Origin: UMGS75 sp964507405
GTDB lineage: Bacteria; Bacillota_I; Bacilli_A; ML615J-28; CAG-313
NCBI GenBank assembly: GCA_964507405.1
Contig: CAZDPJ010000018.1
Span: 1-27,643, forward strand
Length of the DNA stretch: 27,643 nt
Direction: 5' to 3'
The notes beneath the pieces were generated by a model that did not search any database, was not told the origin of the DNA, and was given only the letters and a program-made list of their open reading frames with translations. Position numbers and translations under genes: made by a program. This document shows, in pieces, positions 14,369 to 22,164 of the stretch (position 1 is its first letter; each line of letters begins with the position of its first letter).

Positions 14369-15424
14369 ATGAATAAAGTTTTAGAATATTTTAAAAATAA
14401 TAAAGAAGTAATTATTAATAAAAAAATCCATGTATATGGATGGCAAAAAGAATATGATTATATGTTAATAAATAGTGTAACTAAATATTTATTTGAAGAA
14501 CTTACAATACTAGAAAATATCGCTCCATTAACTAATGAAAATCGAGATGGAAGAATAAAACCAAAATATTATATTACTGTTCATGATACGGGAGACGCTG
14601 ATGAGATTCATGATGCTAAGTTTTGGAGTGAAACAGTTAAAAAATGTGAATGGGAAATGGGCAAATACCTTGCTAGTTTTCAGTATGTCGTTGGTAATGA
14701 CGGAATTTATCATCAAATTCCTGATAATGAGGTTGCCTATCATGCTGGTGATACAACTAAATATGATTATACTTTATATGATACTTTAGTAAAAGGAAAA
14801 GCTCCTTTTGGAAGCGTTACGATTAGTGAAGATGGTTATTATGAAGTTAATAATGAAAAAACAAATCTTGTTGCTCCTCGTATATATAAAGTAAAAGATG
14901 ATAAAGTCATTCTAGACCGTCTGCCTAAAACAAGTGATATCAACTCCGAAGGAATCCTTTGTAAATTAATTGATGGTAAATATTATATTGGTGAAACTTA
15001 CTTTAATACATCATTTGAAAAAATAGCAAATCGTGGTGGAAATAATAACTCAATTGGAATTGAATCTTGTATAAATATTGGTAGTGATATTTATTTAACA
15101 TGGCAAAGAACAGCCAAACTTGTTGCTTATTTATTAAAAGAAAATAATTTAGATATCAATGGTGTTAAACAACATCATTACTTTAGTGGAAAGAATTGTC
15201 CTCAAACAATGAGAATGAATGGAATGTGGGATAAGTTTATTGAGCTTGTTATGTTTGAATATAAAATCCTATTATATAAGGAAGAAGGATATAAGATTGA
15301 ATTAATCTGTGATAATCCATGTGTTGATAAATTAGGTAGAATTAAAGAATATAATAAACCAATTAAGTTTATTATCAAAACAACATTTAAAAATAAATCT
15401 GAAGAATTAGAATTAATAATATAA
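14369..15424 (+). CDS. N-acetylmuramoyl-L-alanine amidase (Amidase_2 / T7-lysozyme-like)
   Basis: 351 residues. The zinc amidase core is clear: VHDTG with ligand His72, YQ-IPDNEVAYHAGD, NNNSIGIESC, and QHHYFSGKNCPQT, in which His269 and Cys277 have the 8-residue spacing of the H-x7-C ligands of T7 lysozyme and the Bacillus XlyA/CwlA amidases. It would cleave the bond between muramic acid and L-Ala of peptidoglycan. There is an insertion of about 60-70 residues between the HAGD and SIGIE motifs and a C-terminal beta-rich extension (about 295-351). No signal peptide or membrane span is visible, so secretion would need lysis or another route. Leader of about 10 nt. It heads an operon with redox genes 17 nt downstream, which is unusual. 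Confidence 0.85.
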   Translation: MNKVLEYFKNNKEVIINKKIHVYGWQKEYDYMLINSVTKYLFEELTILENIAPLTNENRDGRIKPKYYITVHDTGDADEIHDAKFWSETVKKCEWEMGKYLASFQYVVGNDGIYHQIPDNEVAYHAGDTTKYDYTLYDTLVKGKAPFGSVTISEDGYYEVNNEKTNLVAPRIYKVKDDKVILDRLPKTSDINSEGILCKLIDGKYYIGETYFNTSFEKIANRGGNNNSIGIESCINIGSDIYLTWQRTAKLVAYLLKENNLDINGVKQHHYFSGKNCPQTMRMNGMWDKFIELVMFEYKILLYKEEGYKIELICDNPCVDKLGRIKEYNKPIKFIIKTTFKNKSEELELII

Positions 15425-15441
15425 GAAAGAGAGTATAATTT

Positions 15442-16857
15442 ATGTATGATGTTATAATTATTGGTGCTGGTGTTATAGGCGCATCAATTGCCAGAAATCT
15501 AGCTAAATATAAATTAAATATATTAGTATTAGAAAAAGAAAATGACGTTGGTGATGGTGCTTCTTCAGCGAATAGTGCTATCATCCATTCCGGATATGAC
15601 CCTAAACCTGGTACTTTAAAAGCTAAACTAAATGTAATGGGAAATAAAATGTTTGATGAAATCTGTAGTAACTTAGATGTTGAATTTAAACGAATTGGTT
15701 CAATTACGCTTGCTAATAATTTAGAAGAAGTTAAAATTCTAGAGGAATTAGCCGAAAGGGCAATAGAAAATGGAGTAGATGTCGAAATACTAGACCATGA
15801 TACCTTAAAAGAAATGGAACCCAATATTACTGATAAAGTAATAAAAGGATTGCTTGCAAGAAGTGCAGGTATTATTAATCCTTTTGAATATGTAGTCGCA
15901 GTAATGGAAAATGCCATTGATAATGGGGTTTCACTTCATTTATCTGAAAAAGTAGTTGATATTAAAAAAGAAGAAGACTTATTTAGAGTAATTACTGATA
16001 AAACAACATATACTACAAACTATGTTATCAATGCAAGTGGTGTATATTCAGCTGTTATTAATGAAATGGTTAATGAAAAAAGTTTTACAATTACACCAAG
16101 ACGTGGTGAATATTATGTTTTAGACCATTTTGATAACAATTATGTTAAACATGTATTATTTAATGTGCCAACTAAAAAAGGAAAAGGGGTATTAGTAAGT
16201 CCAACAACACATTATAATTATTTAGTTGGTCCTTCAAGTGAGTTTGTTGAAGAGTTTGATGATGTATCTACTGACCAAGAAACATTATCAAGTGTTAAAC
16301 TAAAAGCTAAGGAATTAGTTGATAATATTAGTTATGATAAACAAATAAGAGTATTTTCAGGAAACAGAGCAGTTGGTGATAGAGGTGACTTTATTATTGA
16401 AGAGACTAGTCATCATTTCATTAATGTTGCGGGAATCGAATCTCCTGGCTTTGCTTCTAGTCCGGCAATAGCCTTAATGGTTAGTGATATGATTAAAGAT
16501 AAAGAAGAAAAGTCTGATTTTAATCCTAAGCGTCGTCCTTTAATCAGACTTAATGAAAAAAGTTTTGAAGAAAGAAAAAAACTAATTGAAGAAAATAAAT
16601 CATTTGGTAAAATTATATGTCGTTGTGAAAAAATAAGTGAAGGTGAAATAATAGATATTATTAATCGTTCTTGTGGTGCAACGACTGTAAAAGGGGTTAA
16701 AAAACGAGTTCGACCTGGTTTTGGAAAATGTCAAGGTGTTTTTTGTGAACCAATTATAATGAATATTTTATCAAAAGAGTTAAACAAAAAAGAAGAAGAC
16801 TTGACCTATGGTAAGAATGGTTCTTATATTGTAATAGGCAAAACTAAAGGTGAATAA
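15442..16857 (+). CDS. glpA: GlpA-like FAD-dependent glycerol-3-phosphate dehydrogenase
   Basis: 471 residues. A Rossmann FAD site GAGVIG (8-13) opens a DAO-fold oxidoreductase; NSAIIHSGYDPKPGTLKA (about 49-66) is typical of the GlpA/L-2-hydroxyglutarate oxidase group. The C-terminal BFD-like [2Fe-2S] domain has Cys393-x-Cys395 and Cys430-x4-Cys435 (CRCE ... GFGKCQGVFC), matching the anaerobic glycerol-3-phosphate dehydrogenase large subunit. The expected reaction is oxidation of glycerol-3-phosphate to dihydroxyacetone phosphate, with electrons passed to the next two proteins. The following FAD/NAD oxidoreductase and DUF1667 gene form the standard trio with this family. A different 2-hydroxy acid substrate remains possible. 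The symbol is by family resemblance. Confidence 0.85.
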   Translation: MYDVIIIGAGVIGASIARNLAKYKLNILVLEKENDVGDGASSANSAIIHSGYDPKPGTLKAKLNVMGNKMFDEICSNLDVEFKRIGSITLANNLEEVKILEELAERAIENGVDVEILDHDTLKEMEPNITDKVIKGLLARSAGIINPFEYVVAVMENAIDNGVSLHLSEKVVDIKKEEDLFRVITDKTTYTTNYVINASGVYSAVINEMVNEKSFTITPRRGEYYVLDHFDNNYVKHVLFNVPTKKGKGVLVSPTTHYNYLVGPSSEFVEEFDDVSTDQETLSSVKLKAKELVDNISYDKQIRVFSGNRAVGDRGDFIIEETSHHFINVAGIESPGFASSPAIALMVSDMIKDKEEKSDFNPKRRPLIRLNEKSFEERKKLIEENKSFGKIICRCEKISEGEIIDIINRSCGATTVKGVKKRVRPGFGKCQGVFCEPIIMNILSKELNKKEEDLTYGKNGSYIVIGKTKGE

Positions 16858-16858
16858 G

Positions 16859-18115
16859 ATGAAAAATTATGATTTAGTGATAATTGGTGGCGGTAGTGCT
16901 GGTGTTGCTAGTGCCATAAGTGCATATGATAATGGAGTTAAATCAATATTAATAGTGGAAAAGGAAGCTTACCTTGGAGGAATCTTATTACAATGTATTC
17001 ATAATGGTTTTGGCCTTCATACTTTTAAAGAAGAATTAACTGGTCCTGAATATGCAAATAGATTTGAAAAAGAAGTATTAAAAAGAAATATTGAATGTAA
17101 GTTAAATTCTTGTGTTTTAAGCCTTGATAAAACTAATGATGGATTTCTAGTTATTTATTCTAATGAGGCAGAAGGATTAGTAAGAGTACATGCGAAATCA
17201 GTCGTTTTATCAACAGGATGCACAGAAAGAACTAGAGGTGCTATTGCGATTGATGGTGATAGATGTAGTGGAGTAATGACAGCAGGTATGGCTCAAAAAT
17301 ATTTAAATATTGAAGGCTATATGGTTGGGAAAAAAGTCTTTATTTTAGGTAGTGGTGATATTGGCCTAATTATGGCAAGAAGAATGAAACTAGAAGGTGC
17401 TGATGTCATTGGGGTTGCTGAAATAATGCCATATTCAAATGGATTAAATCGTAATATTGTTCAATGCTTAGAAGACTTTAATATTCCATTATATTTACAT
17501 CATACCGTTAAAAAGACAATTGGTAAAACAAGACTTGAAAAAATAGTATTAGTTGAGGTAGATGATAACTTAAATTATATTGAAGAAACTTGTCAAGAAA
17601 TTGAAGTAGATACTTTACTTCTTTCAATTGGTCTTATTCCAAGTAATCCTTTACTTGAAAATCTTAATGTAAAATTACATCCTAAAACTAAAGGACCTTT
17701 AGTAGATGAATCTTATCAAACAAGTATTGAAGGTATATTTGCTTGTGGTAATTCCCTTCATGTTCATGATTTAGTTGATTATGTAACCCTTGAAGGAATT
17801 AAGGTAGGTGAAAGTGTTGCTAAATATTTAAATGGTAAGTTAAATAAAGGTACATCAATTGAGGTAATTAATGGAAAGGGAATTAGTTATGTCCTTCCTC
17901 AAAGAGTTAATTTAACAAATATTGAAAAAGTAAGAATTAGTTTTCGAGTAACTACTCCTCACCAAAATTGTTATATCAATATTTATCAAGGTGATGAGTT
18001 AATTAAAAAGATAAAGAAACAATATTTAATTCCTGCTGAAATGGAAAATCTTAATATCGATAAAAGTATTATTTTAAATAATAATGCCATAACTTTAGAG
18101 GTGGAAGATGCGTAA
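16859..18115 (+). CDS. FAD/NAD-dependent oxidoreductase, partner of the GlpA-like enzyme
   Basis: About 418 residues of the pyridine-nucleotide-disulphide oxidoreductase fold (HcnB/NoxA-like). FAD-binding GGGSAG (10-15), a second dinucleotide site GSGDIG (164-169), and the conserved GIFACGNSLHVHDLVD near the C-terminal third. An upstream GTG at 16850 is in frame, but AGGTGA (16848-16853) sits over it and is well placed for the ATG at 16859. There is one base between the previous stop and this start, and an 8-nt overlap with the next gene. In the anaerobic glycerol-phosphate trio it probably passes electrons from the GlpA-like enzyme to or from NAD(P). This subunit role is from gene context rather than from a specific residue. 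Confidence 0.82.
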   Translation: MKNYDLVIIGGGSAGVASAISAYDNGVKSILIVEKEAYLGGILLQCIHNGFGLHTFKEELTGPEYANRFEKEVLKRNIECKLNSCVLSLDKTNDGFLVIYSNEAEGLVRVHAKSVVLSTGCTERTRGAIAIDGDRCSGVMTAGMAQKYLNIEGYMVGKKVFILGSGDIGLIMARRMKLEGADVIGVAEIMPYSNGLNRNIVQCLEDFNIPLYLHHTVKKTIGKTRLEKIVLVEVDDNLNYIEETCQEIEVDTLLLSIGLIPSNPLLENLNVKLHPKTKGPLVDESYQTSIEGIFACGNSLHVHDLVDYVTLEGIKVGESVAKYLNGKLNKGTSIEVINGKGISYVLPQRVNLTNIEKVRISFRVTTPHQNCYINIYQGDELIKKIKKQYLIPAEMENLNIDKSIILNNNAITLEVEDA

Positions 18116-18455
18116 GATGATATGTATAATTTGTCCGAAAGGGTGTCACTTAGAAATAGATGATAATAATAATGTAACAGGTAATAGCTGTAAAAGAGGA
18201 GAAGTATATGCTATTAATGAAGTAACCTGTCCTAAAAGAACGATTACTTCAACTGTTAAAGTAATTAAGGGAAAAATTAATAGAGTTCCCGTTACAACAA
18301 CATCACCAGTTGAAAAGTCTCGTATATTTGATGTAATGAATGAAATAAATAAGACTTGTGTTTCAGCTCCGGTAAAAATAAATGATATTATTATTAAAAA
18401 TGTTTTAGGTTTAGGTGTTGATATTAAAGCTACAAGAGATATCGAGAAAGAATAA
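18108..18455 (+). CDS. DUF1667 Cys-rich protein, third member of the glycerol-3-phosphate dehydrogenase trio
   Basis: 115 residues. The N-terminal motif CIICPKGCHLEI, then GNSCKRGEVYA and CPKRTITSTVKV, fits DUF1667: Cys pairs likely bind an iron-sulfur cluster, followed by a VKIN segment and LGLGVDIKATRDI at the end. The family occurs almost always next to the two oxidoreductases seen here, so it is likely an electron-transfer subunit. It overlaps the preceding gene by 8 nt; ribosome site AGAGG (18097-18101). An internal ATG at 18117 would give a slightly shorter protein. Confidence 0.85.
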   Translation: MRKMICIICPKGCHLEIDDNNNVTGNSCKRGEVYAINEVTCPKRTITSTVKVIKGKINRVPVTTTSPVEKSRIFDVMNEINKTCVSAPVKINDIIIKNVLGLGVDIKATRDIEKE

Positions 18456-18477
18456 TTGAGAAAAGAGGAACAAGAAT

Positions 18478-19080
18478 ATGAATACAATTATTACTATTGG
18501 GCGTGAATTTGGAAGTGGTGGAAGAGAATTTGGTAGAAGACTTGCTGAAGAATTAGGATATGAATATTATGATAAAGAAATAATAACTGAAATTGCGAAA
18601 AAAACTTCTTTGTCAGAAGATTATATTCAAGAAGTAATTGAAAAGAAACCTCATAATTTATATCCTATTACTATAGGTCATTCAATTAATTATATTGAAG
18701 ATTTTCACTTAAAACAAATCCAAAATATTTATCAAGCACAAACAGATATTATTAAGGATTTAGCAAAGAAATCATCATGTGTTATTGTTGGTAGATGTGC
18801 TGACTATATTTTAGAAGACCTAAAACCATATCGAATATTTATTTATGCTTCGATCAATAGTAGGATTAATAGATGTATGGAAAGACTTAACGAAAAAGAG
18901 ACTTACACCGAAAAACAAATGGCTAAAAGAATAAAGAAAATAGATAAAGAAAGAGCCAAATATTATTCATATTATACAGGGAAAAAATGGGGAAAAAGAC
19001 AAAACTATGATTTATGTATTAATACGACTAATTGTGTTATTAAAGAAATCATCCCCGCAATAAGTAAAATCTTTAAATAA
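18478..19080 (+). CDS. cytidylate-kinase-like P-loop protein
   Basis: 200 residues of the cytidylate kinase-like family (PF13189 type). It begins ITIGREFGSGGREFGRRLAEEL (about 5-26), where GSGG is the modified P-loop region, then YYDKEII, VIVGRCADYIL (about 102-112) and a lid-like basic KRIKKIDKERAKYY (about 150-163). These are hallmarks of the group. True cytidylate kinase is a different, larger family, and substrates of these proteins are not known. It lies 22 nt after DUF1667 with ribosome site AGAGGA, as the last gene before the terminator. Its link to glycerol-phosphate oxidation is unexplained. Confidence 0.85.
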   Translation: MNTIITIGREFGSGGREFGRRLAEELGYEYYDKEIITEIAKKTSLSEDYIQEVIEKKPHNLYPITIGHSINYIEDFHLKQIQNIYQAQTDIIKDLAKKSSCVIVGRCADYILEDLKPYRIFIYASINSRINRCMERLNEKETYTEKQMAKRIKKIDKERAKYYSYYTGKKWGKRQNYDLCINTTNCVIKEIIPAISKIFK

Positions 19081-19130
19081 AAAAAGAGTTATTATTATAA
19101 CCATTAGTGATTATAATAATAGCTCTTTTT
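19081..19130. terminator. long shared terminator of two convergent genes
   Basis: A 20-bp stem with one G-U position (19081-19100 with 19111-19130), a 10-nt loop, A-rich left end and T-rich right end. It ends the plus-strand operon and overlaps the first two bases of the minus-strand MATE stop codon (19129-19131), so it serves both directions. Confidence 0.9.
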
Positions 19131-20559
19131 AAGCTGTTAAAATATCCGGACTTTTAAATTTCTTAAATACTTTTCTTGAATATATAAAATAAGTAAGTAA
19201 ATGAATTGAGAAAGTTATGATCCAGGATATTGGATAAGAAATATATAATAAATTTAAATCTTCATAATTTATGAAATCAGTATAATTTCTAAACACTAAA
19301 TAAATCCACATAATTCTAAATCCACAAACACCGATAATTGATACTATCATTGGTAATGTTGATGAACCAAGCCCTCTTAATACACCAACCATTACATCCA
19401 TAATTCCACATAAGAAGTATGGAAGACATAAGTAATGAAGACGGATAAAACCAACCTTTAAAGCAACATCAGCACCAGCACTTGATGAATTGATATAAAT
19501 TTTTAATACATAAGGCCCAGCAAGGAATAACGCACCACCAAATACGACCGCAACCATTGTAACAATAATTAATGAATAAATGGTAACTTTTTTAATATTT
19601 TTTTCATTTTTCGCTCCATAGTTTTGTCCGATAAAGGCAAGTGCAGCGTGATAAATAGAATTCATTGCGGTATAAACAAATCCCTCTATACTTGATGCGG
19701 CAGCATTACCATCTTTGATAGCATCAGTATTTACAATAAAACTATTAACTGAGGATTGAATTATTACATTAGAAATAGAAAATAGACAAGACTGAATTCC
19801 AGCAGGTAAACCAACTTTTGTTATTTCTAATAATGCTTTCTTTGAAATTCTAAATTCATTTAATCTAAAACGATAACATTCTGTGCTTTTAAGAAGTGTA
19901 ATCATAATTAGAACACAAGATATTACTTGAGATATTACTGTTGCAATTGCTACTCCTGCAACCCCCATATCAAATACAATGACAAAGAAGAGATTTAAGA
20001 GAATATTAACTACACCAGCAATACTTAAAAAATATAAAGGTCTTTTAGTATCACCTACTGCTCTTAAAACCGCAGCTGCAAAGTTGTAAACCATATTAAA
20101 GGGCATACCAATAAAATAAATTTTAAGGTAAAGACTAGAAAGTGGAGAATCATTATGCATCCAGTGTAAAAATGTTGGAGCCATAAAAAAACCAATTATG
20201 CCTAGTAAAATACCAGTAATAAGACTTACAAAAATTGATGTATGGACAACCTTTCCAATTTTATCATATTCTTTGGCTCCAAAGTATTTTGCACAAACTA
20301 CATTTGTTCCAACAGATAATCCCATAAAGAGATTTACGATTAAATTTATTAAAGCAGAAGTTGACCCAACTGCTCCTAATGCTCCATCTTGACTACTAAA
20401 ATTACTAACAACAAGTAAGTCAGCAGCATTATAAAAAAGTTGTAGCATCCCCATTGCGGCAAGTGGTAAACTAAAGAAGAGGATCTTCTTAAATAGATTA
20501 CCAGAACACATATCTATTTCATTTTTTTTAATTTTTCTATTGTCAATTTCTGTCGTCAT
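19129..20559 (-). CDS. MATE-family efflux transporter
   Basis: About 476 residues with twelve predicted membrane spans in two six-span halves. FSLPLAAMGMLQLFYNAADLLVVSNF (about 28-53) is the classic first-helix MATE segment; GLSVGTNVVCAKYFGAK (about 82-98) and IGQNYGAKNEKNIKK in the second half are the paired motifs. It exports cationic drugs or metabolites, driven by Na+ or H+. The ATG at 20557-20559 is preferred over an upstream GTG because AAGGTGAT is well spaced for it. Its promoter overlaps the terminator of the upstream M18 peptidase gene. The specific substrate is unknown. Confidence 0.9.
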   Translation of the reverse strand: MTTEIDNRKIKKNEIDMCSGNLFKKILFFSLPLAAMGMLQLFYNAADLLVVSNFSSQDGALGAVGSTSALINLIVNLFMGLSVGTNVVCAKYFGAKEYDKIGKVVHTSIFVSLITGILLGIIGFFMAPTFLHWMHNDSPLSSLYLKIYFIGMPFNMVYNFAAAVLRAVGDTKRPLYFLSIAGVVNILLNLFFVIVFDMGVAGVAIATVISQVISCVLIMITLLKSTECYRFRLNEFRISKKALLEITKVGLPAGIQSCLFSISNVIIQSSVNSFIVNTDAIKDGNAAASSIEGFVYTAMNSIYHAALAFIGQNYGAKNEKNIKKVTIYSLIIVTMVAVVFGGALFLAGPYVLKIYINSSSAGADVALKVGFIRLHYLCLPYFLCGIMDVMVGVLRGLGSSTLPMIVSIIGVCGFRIMWIYLVFRNYTDFINYEDLNLLYISYPISWIITFSIHLLTYFIYSRKVFKKFKSPDILTA

Positions 20560-20576
20560 TTGTATCACCTTATAAT

Positions 20577-20604
20577 ATTATACTTATTTTTTAAATTGTT
20601 TCAA
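20577..20604 (-). promoter_or_regulatory. MATE gene promoter
   Basis: On the minus strand TTGAAA (20599-20604), a 16-bp spacer and TATAAT (20577-20582). The predicted start near 20570 leaves about 11 nt to the ATG, filled by the ribosome site. The -35 box directly follows the T-tract of the upstream gene's terminator. Confidence 0.65.
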
Positions 20605-20649
20605 ATAAAAAAGACTTTAATTTATTATTTTCCATAATAAACTAAAGTC
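20604..20649 (-). terminator. terminator of the M18 aminopeptidase gene
   Basis: On the minus strand GACTTTA..TTTATTAT pairs with AATAATAAA..TAAAGTC (arms within 20613-20649), with a short loop and one mismatch, followed by a T-run (20605-20612 complement). Confidence 0.85.
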
Positions 20650-20657
20650 ATATGTTA

Positions 20658-22025
20658 TTACATTTTTGTTATGAATGCTTTATAAGCAAGATATGCTTCA
20701 TAAACATCAACTTTTGATACAATTTCCATTGGTGAATGCATATTAAGTACGGCAATGCCAGCATCAATTACATTCATATTATAGTTTCCTAAAATATAAG
20801 CAATGGTACCACCACCGCCTTGGTCTACTTTACCAAGTTCTGCTGTTTGGAAGTTAATATTATTTTCGTCCATTACTTTTCTTATTTCAGCAAAATATTC
20901 AGGCATTGCATCATTACATCCGCTTTTACCACGTGCACCTGTATATTTGTTAAAACAAATACCATTACCTAGATATGCGGCATTCTTACTATCATTGACA
21001 CCAGCATATAGAGGGTCAAATCCAGCAGATACATCACTTGATAACATCTTAGTATTTTCCATCGCATGACGTACTTTTAATTCGCTATAAGACGTAGTTA
21101 AGTTAACAAGTTCAGCAATTGTATTTTCAAAATATTTAGATTCCGCACCGGTTGCACCTATTGAGCCAACTTCTTCCTTATCAACTAAAATTGCACAAGT
21201 TGTGTATTCTGCTTTTTCACTATCTAAGACAGCACGTAAAGAAGTGTAAGCACAAACTCTGTCATCATGGCCATATCCAGCAACCATACTGCGGTCTAGT
21301 CCATAGTCACGTGCAGCACCTGCAGGAACAATTTCAAGTTCAGCACTTAAGAAGTCTTCATCTTCAAAGTCATATTTTTCTTTTAAGATTTTTAAAACAT
21401 TAGCTTTAACAGCTTCTTTTTCATCACCTTCAAGAGGTATGCTACCAAGTGTTAAGTCTAAGTCTTCACCTTCAATTACTTTTGATGCATTCTTTTGCAT
21501 TTGGTCGCCTGATAAATGAATTAATAAATCAGAAATACCAACAACTGGGTCAGTTTCTTTATCCCCAATTTCTATTTCAACGATGCTACCATCTTTTTTA
21601 CAAACAACACCATATATTGCAAGTGGGATAGTAACCCATTGATATTTTTTAATACCACCATAATAGTGAGTATCAAGTAAGGCAAAGTTTTTATTTTCAT
21701 ATAAAGGATTTTGCTTAACATCAAGTCTTGGTGAATCAATATGAGCACCTAAAACTCTTAATCCTTCTTCAACTGGTTTATCACCAATTATAAAGGCTAC
21801 AAAGTTCTTTCCTTTATTTGTTGAATAAACTTTATCGCCAGGTTTTAAAGATTTAAATGATTTAATATTTTTAAATCCTTTTTTTAATGCAAGTTCTTCA
21901 GCAAGTTTAACACATTTTCTTTCTGTTTTACCAGCAGAGATAAATGCTTTATATTCTTCATTGAATTGCATTAATTCATCTAGTGAACTACCACTATATT
22001 TATTCCATGCATTTTTCGCATACAT
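20658..22025 (-). CDS. M18-family zinc aminopeptidase
   Basis: About 455 residues, a full-length M18 aminopeptidase. Metal and catalytic motifs are present in order: GAHIDSPRLD, GYGHDDRVCAYTS, DKEEVGSIGATGA, SSDVSAGFDP and, near the C terminus, NMHSPMEIVSKVDV. A long segment (about 170-240) between the first two is the family's insert domain. It is a cytosolic peptidase releasing N-terminal, often acidic, residues from peptides, usually a dodecamer. An ATG at 22032-22034 directly abuts the AAGGAG site, so the second ATG at 22023-22025, 9 nt from GGAG, is chosen. It is a single-gene unit with its own terminator. Codon use is slightly richer in GC than neighbours, as expected for high expression. 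Confidence 0.93.
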   Translation of the reverse strand: MYAKNAWNKYSGSSLDELMQFNEEYKAFISAGKTERKCVKLAEELALKKGFKNIKSFKSLKPGDKVYSTNKGKNFVAFIIGDKPVEEGLRVLGAHIDSPRLDVKQNPLYENKNFALLDTHYYGGIKKYQWVTIPLAIYGVVCKKDGSIVEIEIGDKETDPVVGISDLLIHLSGDQMQKNASKVIEGEDLDLTLGSIPLEGDEKEAVKANVLKILKEKYDFEDEDFLSAELEIVPAGAARDYGLDRSMVAGYGHDDRVCAYTSLRAVLDSEKAEYTTCAILVDKEEVGSIGATGAESKYFENTIAELVNLTTSYSELKVRHAMENTKMLSSDVSAGFDPLYAGVNDSKNAAYLGNGICFNKYTGARGKSGCNDAMPEYFAEIRKVMDENNINFQTAELGKVDQGGGGTIAYILGNYNMNVIDAGIAVLNMHSPMEIVSKVDVYEAYLAYKAFITKM

Positions 22026-22045
22026 ATTTATCATCTCCTTTTAAT

Positions 22046-22057
22046 AATATTATACCA
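22046..22057 (-). promoter_or_regulatory. extended -10 promoter of the M18 gene
   Basis: On the minus strand TGGTATAAT (22049-22057) is a perfect extended -10. No good -35 is seen at normal spacing. Ribosome site AAGGAG follows at 22035-22040. Confidence 0.5.
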
Positions 22058-22132
22058 CAATTAGTCAAAAATAGTAATAATTTTGTTCTTATTTATATTT
22101 TCATATTTAATGCTAAAATATCAAAAAAGTAG

Positions 22133-22138
22133 TATAAT
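22133..22138 (+). promoter_or_regulatory. -10 box of the MBL-fold / HEPN / ABC operon
   Basis: TATAAT (22133-22138), 27 bp upstream of the ATG; -35 poor. Ribosome site TTGGAG follows at 22151-22156. Whether this promoter alone drives all four genes to 27530 is not known, but there is no terminator among them. Confidence 0.5.
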
Positions 22139-22164
22139 TTATTGTAAAGATTGGAGATGGATTT

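Noticed and set aside
15434..15439. TATAAT just before the GlpA-like ATG as an internal promoter
   Set aside because: No -35 partner, and the start would fall inside the coding region.
15387..15917. Minus-strand frame of 176 codons opposite the GlpA-like gene
   Set aside because: Low-complexity Ser/Ile antisense product opposite a conserved FAD domain; not a gene.
21152..21631. Plus-strand frames opposite the M18 peptidase
   Set aside because: His/Leu-rich antisense of a conserved enzyme; no ribosome sites.
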